DNA from: Cannabis sativa
Lineage: Eukaryota; Streptophyta; Magnoliopsida; Rosales; Cannabaceae
Assembly: GCF_029168945.1 (NCBI RefSeq)
Contig: NC_083606.1
Span: forward strand, 16,332,041-16,396,040
Reading direction: 5' to 3'
Length of the DNA stretch: 64,000 bases
The position numbers and the translations under genes were made by a program. This document shows positions 1-11,308 of the stretch, in pieces. The first letter of the stretch is position 1, and each line of letters begins with the position of its first letter. The notes under the pieces are model-generated. The model saw only the letters and a program-made list of their open reading frames with translations, was not told the origin of the DNA and did not search any database.

Positions 1-610
1 TCTCACTGGGTTTTCCTGGCAAGGTTTTTAACGAGGCAACTTGCAAATAATTATGAATATGAAATATATATTGTACTCTTTTTCCCTAGCTCAGATTTTG
101 TCCCACTGGGTTTTTCTGGCAAGGTTTTTAAAGAGGCAACTATAAATCATGTTAACATACTTGCATTTTATGAAGCAAGTAGAGAATGTGTGTGAGTGAG
201 ATCATTGACATAGCATATTCGAGAAACATATAGATTGCACTCAATAAAGAAGTATCAACCCAAGCAATTCTCTATGGATAATACTGCTTGTATCGCTCAA
301 CTAAAAGGAGGTATATTGAAGGAGATAGAGTTAGAACACATTTCACGAAATTCTTCTTTATACGCTTTAAGAAAATACATATTGGTGTTCAACATATTTA
401 ATCAAGTGTCAATCTTGTAAACTTATTCACAAAGTTATTACCAACATCAAAATTTGAGAAGACGGCAGATAAGATCAAAATTCGTCGATTAGAAGATCTC
501 CACAAATGCTTAAATGAGGGGGAGTTAGTTTACACTATACTCTTTTTCCTTTGATCAAGTTTTCAGCAAGATTTTTAATAAGACAGTTATTATGGACATC
601 CAAGGGGGAG
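1..610 (+). pseudogene. Ty1/copia RNase H C-terminal remnant and 3' internal region
   Basis: Remains of the 3' end of a copia polyprotein and its untranslated tail. Around 250-400 the plus strand reads a decayed copia RNase H tail; the run DNTACIAQLKGG (about 274-309) matches the DNTA(C/A)IAQ block of copia RNase H that precedes the KHI(S/D)xKxF motif, seen here as EHISRNSS. The frame then breaks, and the usual ADLFTKALP end survives only as out-of-frame traces before about 470. A 40-bp segment at 1-40 recurs at 101-140 exactly 100 bp on (tcccactgggttttyctggc core); a weaker third copy lies near 545-590. Such repeats are common just upstream of copia polypurine tracts. The rest of the element lies left of the window. 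Non-functional. Confidence 0.7.
601..610 (+). other. Polypurine tract of copia element
   Basis: The run caagggggag abuts the LTR start TGTTATAA. This is the usual plus-strand primer site and fixes the element orientation as plus. Confidence 0.75.
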
Positions 611-853
611 TGTTATAAATATTAATAATTATGTGGATGTCCAAATCTTTTATTTATTACCATTAATTGTAATCAACATTCCTCTTTTTTTTAGTTTCCC
701 TTTTTCTTAGTTTCTTAATATCTCACTCTTGTATTTGTATAAATAGGGGTTCACCCTATTGGAATAAACAACTGAGAAATTCTCATTCACTTTCTCTTTC
801 TCTCTTCTTTTTCTTCTTCTTTCTTCTCATCTATTTTATATTATTTTATAACA
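611..853 (+). mobile_element. 3' LTR of Ty1/copia element (243 bp)
   Basis: The LTR begins TGTTATAA and ends TTATAACA, a perfect 8-bp terminal inversion with TG...CA ends, directly after a polypurine tract. A TATA box (tataaata, 738-745) lies in the expected place, followed by a pyrimidine-rich tract (780-830). No target-site duplication can be checked because the left LTR is outside the window. Confidence 0.75.
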
Positions 854-2560
854 GATATATCATTATTATAATAATTTTGACAGCATAAATATATATATAC
901 TAATTTTATTTAAAGTGTATAGTAGTTATATTAAGAAATAACTTAGGGAAAATACCAAAAACATGGGTTTTCATTTGAGTTAGTCATGGGAAAAGGATTC
1001 GTTAGACTAATATTCTGTGATGAAAAGTGGAGTTCAATGGAAGAGAAATTTATATTTGAATCGGGTTAAGATTTTAGGGGTTTAAGTTATATTTATATTT
1101 GAAAGTTAAAAGAGGGTGTTAACTTTTATTGTTAAATTTGCACGTAACATATAATCAGAGAATTTGAAGGAGTGTTTTGCGTGAAAATCACAAGGAGAAA
1201 GACGGAAGGAGTTGGAAAATTTAACCCCATTAACCTCAGCCAAAAAAAAAAATTTGCTATTTTTGAATAGAAAACTTTAAAAAAAAAATCACTCAATAAT
1301 TTCTCATAAACCAAGAATTCTGTTATATAGGCACATTTTATATAGAATAGATATAAACTAGGAAACAAACTGCGCTTTGCGTGCGGTTTGTATTTTATTT
1401 AGTGATCATTAAGTCATAATAATATATCAAATTTCAAATTTTAGTATTTTTAATATAATTTCTTTTAATAATAAGAATAATTATTCTACTATTTTTTTTT
1501 ACGTAAAAAACAAATTGATATTGTAGAAAATTATCATACAATTTCTTATCTTAAAATAAAAGTAAAAAAAAAATATTTTCAAAGGTTAAAATTAAAACAA
1601 AAAAAATTAAAGAATCTTCACATAAAATTGAGGTCTAAAAAGATAATTGATAAATCTATAGAAAACTCATCATACGATTTCAAAATTATTATCATCGTCG
1701 TATCTCATTGTTGTTGCCACTATATTCAAGGTTGTTGTCATCACTATATCTCACTTATAGTTGTCACTACATTGAAAACTGAGTCATCACCGTATCTCAT
1801 TTGTAGTCGTCACTGTCATTGCCATGCTAGGTTTGCCATCAACATAAAATAAATCAAATAATGAATAATGAGTTAACTACTATAGAAAAAAAGCATTATG
1901 TCACTACCTTATGTCTCAATCATTATGAGTTGACTACAATGGAATGAGTTAAGGAAAGAATAGATAAAGATATTTAAAGCAATTTTAAAACAAAAAATTA
2001 ATTACCAATATTGTTATATATATTTTTTTAAACTCAAAAATATTAATGTAGAGATGTAATATCAATTATTTCCAAATATACATTTATAGTTTATACACAC
2101 ATGCATCATCAATAAACATCATCAAAGTAATAAATTTACAGTTTCGAGAAAAATATGCTACAATTATTTTAGTATATTATAAATTATAATCATAGTATTA
2201 ATATTCACCATAGTATCTCTATAACTTATAACCTAACAAATCTAATTATTAATTATGTAAAAATGAAAATACACCCTAACAAATCTAATTATTAATGTAT
2301 TATGTAAAAATGAAACATATAAATATATGGAATATTTTTTAATGGGTAATAAGCATTAATTTAATTAATGGGTAATAAACATACATATTTATATATATCA
2401 CGAGCGATATATTTTCACAATGACGGAAAAAACATGTACTTTTCTATCTTGAAGCACAACAACATTATTTCATATATAAAACTTTTTCTCAGAACTCTCT
2501 CGAAAGGCAACTTTTCAAAATCTAGAGATATTGTCATTCATAATGTGATGTAGTTAGTCT
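854..2560. other. AT-rich intergenic DNA, no gene recognised
   Basis: No coding region, RNA gene or element ends could be supported here. It contains poly-A/poly-T runs, a diverged duplication (2232-2270 and 2275-2316, sharing cctaacaaatctaattatta), and loose repeats of a gtcatcactatatctcat motif at about 1690-1810. The short ORFs have no recognisable product. Confidence 0.6.
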
Positions 2561-2805
2561 ACTTCAAACTGCTTTGTTTAACACAATGGACAACAATTTA
2601 CTAAAACCACTTGAACAAGATCCGAATTTTGATCTGCTTCTCTTGTAACACAATTTCTTATTTTCCCTTAATAAGGAGAACCTTTAAAGTTTAAATCCAT
2701 GAAATATGAAGGAATAACATCATGAATATAACAAAAAGATGATGCACAAAAACAGGTGTACTTAGATTGAGCAGTTCAGAAATTTTCCCATTTCATATTC
2801 AGATG

Positions 2806-4034
2806 CTAATTGCTCCTTTTGAACAGGAGAGATGCCAAACCCATCCTCCATCCAGGGGTCATCGAGTGCTCGGGTTTCTTCTGTACCAGAGATGCCAGAC
2901 CTGCCTGCAAGCCTTGGCCGAAGCTCATTTCCTGCTTGTAACTTGTTCCTAAGGACCTGGAATCAATGCAAATAACAATCTTATTCGTACATTGCAAACA
3001 TGGGATTCTAATGTGATGACATCATTTACTTAAAGACTATAAAGAAAGACAAAAAGTGATACTTGCAAACGGTAAAATCCTCAGTTCAGAAAACTACTAT
3101 TTTTCATTCTTTTTCTTCTAATCTTTCGAGAAAATTAGTCGCACAAGAGCCGTGCTAAACTAATAATGGTAATACTATGACTGGTGACCATTGATGTCTA
3201 ATCTTTAAGCAGCCCATTCCATATTCAATATTCAAAACTCAAAACTACAAGGAGCAACTTCAAGTAGATTTTATGCAATTAAATCATTAAGACTATAGCC
3301 TATTACCAAATATGAAATAAATTCTAGCCAAAGTCTAATAAGCTTTCATAGGCTTTTGATTCAAACAGAATATATGATGTTCATATAAGCCTTCACAATG
3401 ATTATTCAGTATAACATTATTTGATCCCAATCTATAATGGCAAATGCAATAATAAAATTGGTATGAACTAGTAGGCTGAGACAATCACTCTAACCCAGAT
3501 ATAAAATATACTCTATAATCAACAAGATTGAACAAAGCAAAGCAGGCCACATCAGTCGAATAACAGATTAAAAAAAATACATATCAATATGTATAACCAG
3601 ATATGCACCAAATAGATATCAATATGTATAATTTCAAATGCAATCAAATTGGTATGCACCAAATAGATGAAAACGATTAATTACTGCAATCTTTATGTGA
3701 GCCTACAGAAATATTGCATAATAAGGAATTAGTTTGTAAACAGGAATACATTCAAAAATTGAACAATTCTAAAACTAACACAGAAATTTTAACAAAACTC
3801 TTTAACATAACTGATTGCAGAACCCATAAACAGTTTAAGGTGCAAAAAGAAGAAGAAGGGTCAAATGAAAAGGTAGACATACATAGGAGGCAACGGACCT
3901 TGGTAAGCAAAGGTCGAAACGCCTTGTCGTTGCTTGTGCTTTGGATTGGCTGTGCAGAGCACATAAACACGTCCGCGGCGTTTAACTGTTCTACAAAATT
4001 CACACATTTTCTTCACTGATGAGCGCACCTTCAT
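2806..4034 (-). CDS. MRPL36: Nuclear-encoded ribosomal protein bL36 (mitochondrial type), two coding exons
   Basis: Small zinc-binding protein of the organellar large ribosomal subunit. Coding exons are 4034-3883 and 2956-2806 (152 and 151 bp), giving 100 residues plus stop. The intron (3882-2957) starts GTATGT, ends TTCCAG and splits an ATG codon, so the frame runs through cleanly. Residues 1-38 are a textbook bL36 fold with the four zinc ligands C11, C14, C27 and H33 and the basic block VKRRGRVYV. The roughly 60-residue C-terminal extension, ending [15 protein letters not shown], is known from plant nuclear bL36 proteins and absent from bacterial and plastid ones. There is no separate N-terminal presequence. 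The start follows a splice acceptor (TTTCTATTACAG) by 7 bases. An unspliced plastid copy is excluded by the intron and extension. This looks intact and is the only convincing host gene in the window. Confidence 0.92.
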
Positions 4035-5450
4035 GTTGATTCTGTAATAGAAACCATCAATCACACAATCAGGATACAAAGCCCAGTAGAGCATAATAGC
4101 ACCAAATCAGTCTGAAAATAAAAATTTATAATAAGAAAGCAAAATCCCCTAATCATATGCTCAAATCATGTTGGAATTTGGGATAAGATGCATGGGATTC
4201 CATCTCAAAACCAATTAGCAATGAGAGGAATAGCCTATTCATCTTATACATGACAATTTGTTTCCACACATTAGCAATGTGAGATTAACTCTAATATACC
4301 CTCCTCAAGTTTAGACTTAGAATGTGTGGGCATAACGAACGACCTTTAACAGACTACATGGCCGAACGTGACATTTGAAAGAATCACACAAAGCCAAACA
4401 TCGAGAAATTTGTAGGTGTACATGTCGCGAAATTTGTAGATTTTGAAACATGCCAAAGCTCCCAATACTGAAAATTGGCACACATTAGCCGAAAGGTCCA
4501 AAATAGAAGTTAAAGGGGAAACAACAAAAGTTTTTTTAGTTTGGCTCGTCTTTTTGGACCGAAGGCACTTTGGGCTCACAACGGATCACAATGGGCTTTG
4601 ATATCATGTTAGAATTTGGGATAAGATGCATAGGGTTCTATCTCAAAAGCAATTGGGAATGAAAGGACTAGCCCATTCATCTTATATATGACAATTTATT
4701 TCTGCAAATTAGTAATATGGTACTAACTTTAATAAATCACAAAAGAAAACCTTGTTGTGACAAATAGAACTCAGAAGATAAAGGGACATAGTAGTTCATG
4801 CTAAATTCAATACTCAATCTAGGACCAAGAGGGTGTGAAAATTTTCTACGATGGTAATTAGAAACCTCAATTGGGATAATTATTCAGACCTAATATCAAC
4901 ATAAGTGAAACCCAAAAAACAAAATTCTTCTTAGCTACAGTGAATCACTAATCTCATTTCCCATGCATTCTCAACACCAGAACAGTAAGAGAGAAGGTAA
5001 GAGACAACTCAATACCAGCATATACATAATAATGCATTCATATATAATCACAAAGTAAATACACAATAAGTAAATTACCATTATTTTACTAAGGAACAAT
5101 AAACTAAAGTCTTTAACGAAGGAAACCGTGCGAAACAAAAGTATAAGGGTTAATATAATCTGTAATTTCCAGGAAATCAAAAACCGTATTCTTTTTTCTT
5201 TTCTTCCATTAACTCCATAAGATATAGATACGGTGGGGAAAGAATAGTAGAAAATTGATAAAGAAAAAGGAAAAAAAACCTGAATCTGCAGACGAAGGAT
5301 GGGTTGCAGCGAGCAGGAGGCGACTGTGCGAGAAGTTTGCAGCGATAATCGGTGCTTGGCGGTGAGGAACTCACAGGGCGGTTGCTTTAGAGAGATATTG
5401 AGGACTATCGAATAGGGTTCTTGTTTAAATGTTTTAGTGAGTGAAGGTGC
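4035..5450 (-). other. 5' UTR exon and first intron of the bL36 gene
   Basis: Upstream of the ATG a short 5' UTR (4041-4035) follows an acceptor (TTTCTATTACAG). A good donor CAG|GTTTTT lies at 5280/5279, giving a 5'-UTR intron of about 1238 bp (5279-4042) and a leading exon from about 5450 to 5280. The intron hosts a TRIM retroelement. The transcription start is inferred from the TATA-like box, not shown. Confidence 0.6.
4169..4734 (-). mobile_element. TRIM retroelement (566 bp) in the bL36 5'-UTR intron
   Basis: Two diverged direct repeats of 128 bp (4169-4296 and 4607-4734) flank about 310 bp without coding capacity. Read on the minus strand, the 5' repeat is followed by TGATATCAAAGCCC (4593-4606), close to the TGGTATCA-type primer site complementary to initiator tRNA-Met. 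The 3' repeat is preceded by the purine run CTTGAGGAGGG (4299-4309). The whole is flanked by AATCA (4164-4168 and 4735-4739), a 5-bp target-site duplication. These are the defining features of a terminal-repeat retrotransposon in miniature. The starts of both repeats have lost the canonical TG (TATT), so it is an old insertion. It lies in the same orientation as the host gene. Confidence 0.85.
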
Positions 5451-5479
5451 ACACGAAGAATATGAAATCAGCAGTCATA

Positions 5480-5488
5480 ATTTATAAA
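5480..5488 (-). promoter_or_regulatory. TATA-like box of the bL36 gene
   Basis: The minus strand reads TTTTATAAAT about 200 bp upstream of the predicted donor of the leader exon, which suits a start near 5450. The neighbouring LINE 3' end lies only about 40 bp further upstream. Confidence 0.4.
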
Positions 5489-5624
5489 ATATTAATTTTA
5501 TTAGGAATTTTTACACAAAATGATAATTTTTTTTCTTTTAGAAAAGATAATTATATAGATCATAACAATTATATTATAGTCTTAAGTGGAGGTAGACAAT
5601 CCTCCAACTAAGTACATTTTGTAT

Positions 5625-5900
5625 TCACCGTAAGAGTAAATTAGCCAATAAATAGACTTCAATATTTGCAAATCGATATACATGAGATACCTGAGCTCGT
5701 GGGAAATTGGATACAAGAAGACGAATATCATTTAAGATGCCATGGAAAGTCGAACGATAATTAGCCACATGTTGAAGACCTTGAAGAATCATTAATGAGT
5801 TTGTTTCAATAAAATGGATAGAAAAATCACAGCGAATAAGCCATTGGAGGCTGTGAACAATGGCTAAAGCCTCCATTTCCTCTAATTTAAAATTACTTGA
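5625..5900 (-). pseudogene. LINE RNase H-like C-terminal domain (RVT_3 type)
   Basis: The minus strand reads a partial RNase H-like domain: MEALAIVHSLQWLIRC, then IHFIETNSLMILQGLQ and the end SHVYRFANIEVYLLANLLLR. This corresponds to the E(A/L)-A-L, E/D-S and (R)xxN..A(D/H)xLA blocks of the plant RVT_3 family. The N-terminal part lies out of frame at about 6039-5880. The final His/Asp of the usual A-D/H-xLA box is replaced. Confidence 0.7.
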
Positions 5901-6384
5901 GATTGGTTTTGAGTAAGAAGCAATAATGTTGCTAGATGAGTTTCTTAGGATAGCACCAATTCCAATAATTCCATTAGAGAGACCAATGGTTGCATCCGTA
6001 TTTAACTTCAGTCGGCTTGAGCGAGGAGCTAGCCACTTCTATTTATCTTTGCTGCGAGAAACTTCCATTGCAATCTCTAATTGTGGTAACAGAGAAAGGG
6101 TAGCTGATGGTTTATGCACTCTTCTATATTCAGTTAAGAACTTTGTAACAAAGCTGAGAATTAAAGCAGCAGGCTTAGCTTTTTTACCATGAACTTCAGC
6201 ATTGTGTTCAAACCGGATACACCAGAGAAGAATAATGAACTGCTCAAACTGATCTTTGGGAAGCTTTGTTGATACATGAATTAAAAAATCTTTGCTACTC
6301 ATCGTTGAAGACAGGTGATAATCGAACACCACATCAGTAGATTCCCTTACTTCTTTAGCACGGCTACACTAGAACAAGGCATGA

Positions 6385-6843
6385 TTAATTTGATCCACTA
6401 TGATGTTCACAAATTATGCATCTTGGATCCGAAGTAATATGCCTTTTATTAAGGGTTGCAGCAACTGAAAACACTCCATGAAAGACTTTCCAAGCAAATA
6501 TTATAACTTTAGATGGTATTTTCAAGCTCCAGAATGATTGCCACCAATGATTAGCAGAATTGGAGGGACTTATTTCATCTTGTGCAGCCATGTTCGAGGC
6601 AAACTTGTATCCTAATTTAACATCATAGAGCCCAGTTGAGGAGTAATACCAAGTAAAAATATCATCAGATGGAAACAAGCTTAAAGGGATGGTGATGATG
6701 CGATCGATATCCAATTGGCAAAAGTTAGCACAAAGTGTTGTGTGATCCCATTGTCGTTGAGATGTAATATAATCAACAACTAGTAATGATAGATTACATC
6801 CCATAAAAACAAGAGGTTTGAAGAAAGAGTGCTCGGTATCCAA
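6385..6843 (-). pseudogene. LINE zf-RVT-like domain
   Basis: An open stretch of 152 codons carries the plant LINE linker and zinc-binding region: YDVKLGYKFA, then WWQSFWSLKIPSKVIIFAWK, HGVFSVAATLNKRHI, and a Cys/His end CIICEHHSGSN. This matches the zf-RVT family that follows RT in plant L1 elements. The next codons run into a stop. Confidence 0.8.
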
Positions 6844-7193
6844 GGATCAAATTTGCAACTGACACTTAGACCAGTACCAATTCTAAACCGAAGGCCTTTC
6901 TGTAGCAAGTCTTTACCCCAAACAATGCTTCGCCATGTCAAAGATGGTGACCGCCCTTCTTTTGCCTCTAAAAATCATCCTTAAGGAAAATATCTATGAT
7001 GTAGAATTTTGCCAAGAAGAGATCCAGGATTGTCGAAAAGTCTCCAAGCCTATTTAGCTAATAGGGCTTGGTTAAAAGTGAATGAAATTCTTAAATCACA
7101 TTCCTCCATGAACTTTTTCCTTGCAAAGAAAATTCAAATTCTTCCAATGGATAGAATTACCCCAGGCAGAGGACCCCCACAAGAAGTTGGCCA

Positions 7194-8000
7194 TTAAACT
7201 TTCAATTTGTTGACACAATTGATTGGCAACCTAAAACAGCTCATAACATAAGTAGGAATTGCTTGGACAACTACCTTAAGAAGAACCTCTTTACCACTGA
7301 TTGAGAAAAACTGCTCTTTCCATGAATTAAGTAGTTTCCAGATGCGATTAGTGATTCCACTGAAGAGATTCATTTTATCGCGACTATAGAAAGAGGGTAG
7401 ACCCAGATATGTCTCATGGCAAGGTTGAATTGGCATGCCAAACATTCGTTGGAGGAATTATTGATCAGAAACACTAGTATTAGGTGAAAAAGAAAGCACA
7501 CACTTCTTAGGATTAATGACTTGACTAGAGGCACGACTGTATAATTCAAGACAACACTGGATTGAGCGAGCAGAATCTCAAGAAGCACGAAAGAAAAGAA
7601 CACTGTCATCTGTAAAGAATAAATGAGAGATTGATGGAGTAGATCGGGAAACTTTCAGACCATGGAGAGCACCATTAGACTCCTCTTATTGTAGAAGAGA
7701 TAGACCTTCAGCACAAATAAAGAAAAGATATGGAGATAAATGATATCCTTGTCGGATACCTCGACTAGGAGTGAGAGCACCATGGACAACACCATTTAAT
7801 AGAAAAGAATAGGAGACTGATTAGAGACAGTGAAGGATAAGCTCAACAATTTTTACACAAAAACCCATCTTTAACATTACACGACTAAGAAAATGACATT
7901 CCACCCTATTGAATGCCTTGCTCATATCAAGTTTCATTGTTGCATAACCCTGTCGACCACATTTTCGGTTCTTTAGAGAGTGAATTAACTAAAAAGCAAT
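7194..8000 (-). pseudogene. LINE reverse transcriptase core, broken
   Basis: On the minus strand the RT motifs appear in order: KLDMSKAFNRVE (about 7943-7908, motif A with the first catalytic Asp), RGIRQGYHLSPYLFFICAEG (about 7767-7708), and the catalytic box FTDDSVLFF (about 7614-7588; FADDS in most plant L1 elements). The end of RT, with ETYLGLPSFYSRDKMNLF and FSISGKEVLLKVV, reads cleanly at 7445-7194. Frame breaks separate these blocks. RNA-templated DNA synthesis at a nicked target is the family role; this copy is dead. Confidence 0.85.
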
Positions 8001-8676
8001 CAATACATTATCTGTAATCAATCTTTGGCTGAGGAAAGCACTCTAAAATTCAGAAATAACCATGGACAAATGTGGCTGCATTCGCAAGATTATGGTTTTG
8101 GATATAATTTTTTAGAGAACAATGCAGATGCTTATAGGTCGGTGTTGTGGAACCAGCTTAGGCTTTTAAATCTATGGTATAAGTGTGATAAGTGTTTTGT
8201 TGAAACTAGATGGATCCCCTCCATTATTCAAAACATCAAACATAGCTTGGGTAACCATATCACCCACAATATGCCAATAATTAGTGTAGAACATTACCGA
8301 CATGCCATCCAAGCCTGAACTCCTATCACTCCTCATTGATTTTAGAGCAACATAAACCTCTTTAGATGAGTAAGGAGCAGATATAGCAGAATAGGCTTCA
8401 ATAGAGATAGTCGATGGGATTGCAGCAAGACATCAGTAGAGCATACTTATGAAATTCCTTGGAAGTATATCTCAATGACATTAAGAAAACTAGGAAGACT
8501 TTTTTGAGGTTGTCCATTTGTGCTTCAAGCATTTTGATCTTATTATTGTTGCAGCGTGCATTCACTCGTTGGTGAAAGAAACGAGTATTATAGTCACTCG
8601 ATTTTAGTCAAGAAATTTGAGATCTTTGGTGCCAATAATCTTCCTCCTGAGATAGTAGCTCATCCAAGATAGTTTC

Positions 8677-10585
8677 TGTTGGGAATATTTTACAAGGATC
8701 TAGATTTACTAACAAGTATGTTGAATTAACATCCTAAATATGAATTCTCTAAAATAATGAAATAAACACATAAGGGTTTAATAAGACCTTACATTTATTG
8801 CAGCAGAATATAATGACTCCTTCTGTTCAAGATCTCTAGCCCTTGATTCCTTTCTGTAGCAGAGCATTATCAAGATCTCAACCTAGATCTCTTTCTCACC
8901 TTCGGGTTTGGTTACCACCGTCTTACTCACTATGATTGAGTACTTGACTTGCTATGTGCGCGCATGGAACTCATTCACTATGAGTTTCGAATGTGAAGAA
9001 CAATGAAGGAGGTGAAATCACTAGGAAGGAACTCTCTCATTTACTAGTTGTTTGACATAGAAAACTAGGTTTGATTTGGTTGAAGGCATCAAGTTGACAT
9101 TAGTTGGATGAGTGAGAGCATCATGTTCCTTTTATAGTGTTTCAACTAGGGCTTAGGGCTGAATTATATGGATTAAAAAAGAATAAAATATTGCGCAAAA
9201 TAAACTTTATGGCCATACACTTAAGTGGACCAGTTTCTAGTTAGATTTTTGCCACTTTATTTCAACCACTTATTCTTATTTTCAATAATACTATATTTTC
9301 CAATTCAACTTTATAAATGCCAAAACTATTTATTTAATAATTATAATTAATTACTAAATAAAATTGTCATTTATGTAATTTATTAATTAGGCCATACAAA
9401 GTCTGTTAATTAACAAATTGACCCCAAAACCTCTTCTCTTCACAATTAAGCCCTTGCTTAGTGAAAATTCATAAATAAGACATAGTCTAATTTTAGAATT
9501 ATAATTGATTAATTAAAATCAATTAACTGAGTTTGGAAGCAGTTTTATCTCAACTAGTGAGGGGACCATGGGCTTATATAACCGAGCTTTCAATAAGTAG
9601 ATCTAAAATTTACCAAGTAAATTCCCTAACTTATTAATTTCGCCTTGTGCCACTATAGATTTGGAAATGAATATCACTCTCAATTATATAGAACGCTCTA
9701 TATGTACCACAATATAGATACGTTATGATTATCCTTTGTTACAATCCTAATAGTCAAAGATCCTCTATAGATGATCTACACTGAATAAGGACAAATTTAC
9801 CGTTCTACCCTTCGATATATTTTATCCTTAAAACACTTAGCAACCTATAAATGATACTTCAGTAAACTAATATAATTACTGAAATGAGGCCTCAATCATT
9901 TATCTCAATTCAGCCAAGCTCGAAGGAAATCATCGTTTCACTTCTAAATACTTATAGAAGCTATAGATTCTATATCTATGATCAACGCTCCCACTCAATT
10001 GAGCTATCATGTTCCTAAGATGTAAATATCTGCCAGAACCAAAAGTTAGCTTCCACGAACAACTTGAAGAACATAAATAACACAACTAAGTTGAACCTAA
10101 CAATATCAGGATTAAGATCCATAGACCAAATATCAACCATTGATATTGACTTAGAAAGATATAAAGGTAAGTTTATGATATCTTATCCAAGATCAATATC
10201 GGTCCCTTCCAATGTATACTCCATACATCCGGTACTGGTAAACTTTGCTAATGCCCTGGAAAGGACATAGCACTTACCCAAGGTGTAAGTATACCTTATT
10301 GCTGGTTATCATGCCAGTCTAAATCCAGTGAACTGAAAAATCATGGGAATTAAACTTTTGAACATATAATTATGATTATATTCTATTGTGTTGACGACAC
10401 TATAATCATGAAAAAATATATACATATTTATATGTATATTTTGGACTTAATAGAATTTATACATTAAATATAATCATGAAATAAATTATGTGAACCATGC
10501 AACATAAAAGCAATTTCTAATCTTATATTAATTAGTAAATCTGATTATATTGAAATAGGTTTTATTTAGAGCATAAAATCCAACA
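8677..10585 (-). mobile_element. Angela-like copia solo LTR (1909 bp) inside the LINE
   Basis: On the plus strand it starts TGTTGGGAATATTTTAC and ends ATCCAACA; it is homologous over its length to the LTRs of the element at 42468-64000, whose primer site shows that the family runs on the minus strand. TATA-like TATAAAAGG lies on the minus strand near 9130-9138. Flanks GTTTC (8672-8676) and GTTTT (10586-10590) are a 5-bp target duplication with one change. LINE sequence resumes on both sides. Confidence 0.85.
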
Positions 10586-11212
10586 GTTTTAGCATTTTCA
10601 AGAGCTTCATAATGATGATAGTCTATACGAGATGAGTTTTGAAGCATAGAAACATGTTCATGAGATTTTTTTGATCTTTTTCTTCATGTTTCCAAATTTT
10701 GAATGATGCTAAAGCTGTAGCTTGTTAGCACAATTTGAGATGTTGGTGATCACTTGGTTGACAACTGAAGAATTTGATTGAAGCCAGGACCAGAGAATGA
10801 TATCAGAACATTCTTGCTCTTCCAACCAGATTTTCTCAAAGTGAAATATCGATTTGAAAACAGGAGCAGCAACAACATTATCATGAATTTGAATGGTAAC
10901 TTTCAATGCTCGATGGTTTGAATGGTAAAAGTCTAAATGTTGCCATGTAGGCACAAGGAAGGTTATAGCCCACCAGTCATTGGTAAAGCAAGAATCAAGT
11001 CTTTCTTTAACATTACCAGCACCCTTACTTTTATTTGTCAAGTGGCTAACTCTCCATCAAAAGGTATCCAAGTTAAGATACAAGCATCAATAGTAGATTG
11101 GAAATCTCTAATCTGATTTGGACATCTTGGCGGTCCCCCAATTTTGTCATCATTCCATAATATCTCATTAAAATCTCCCATAACCAACCAAGGTGATTGT
11201 GGAGCGACATCG
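10586..11212 (-). pseudogene. L1-type LINE, endonuclease C-terminal part
   Basis: The minus strand reads PWLVMGDFNEILWNDDKIGG (about 11190-11131), the GDFNEI block of the APE-type endonuclease of plant LINEs. After one in-frame stop at the end of FDGELAT it continues as VKERLDSCFTNDWW, HLDFYHSNHRALKV and FHFEKIWLEEQECSDIILWSW (11041-10709), the usual link from endonuclease to RT. It is cut off at 11213 by copia LTR sequence; the LINE 5' end was not found in the window. Confidence 0.85.
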
Positions 11213-11308
11213 TGTTGGGATTTTATGCCCTAAATAAAACTCATTTTAGTATAATCTTATACGTTATCAATAGAAGAATAAAATTCATTTATATTTACAT
11301 GTAGTTTT
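11213..11308 (+). mobile_element. 96-bp LTR fragment related to Angela, plus orientation
   Basis: The segment begins TGTTGGGATTTTATGCCC, the reverse complement of the right end of the minus-oriented Angela-like LTRs (GGGCACAAAACCCAACA). It matches for about 45 bp and then diverges, so it belongs to a related subfamily. A minus-oriented LTR follows at once, giving a head-to-head junction. Confidence 0.6.

Larger units (their letters stand above)
5527..8676 (-). mobile_element. L1-type LINE, 3' part
   Basis: Minus-strand non-LTR retrotransposon remnant. In order it holds RT, zf-RVT-type zinc-binding and RNase H-like domains, then a short A-rich tail (AAAAGAAAAAAAA on the minus strand, about 5527-5540). 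Many stops and frameshifts. It continues at 10586-11212 beyond an inserted solo LTR. Confidence 0.85.

Noticed and set aside
1628..1852. 74-codon plus-strand ORF rich in Cys/His
   Set aside because: The composition comes from gtcatcactat-type repeats; no domain pattern or splice context.
2806..4034. Plastid rpl36 copied to the nucleus
   Set aside because: The intron in good consensus, the plant-nuclear C-terminal extension and the leader exon show a nuclear gene rather than a plastid DNA insertion.
8025..8318. 97-codon plus-strand ORF
   Set aside because: Shadow of the LINE RT read on the other strand; the minus strand has the real motifs.
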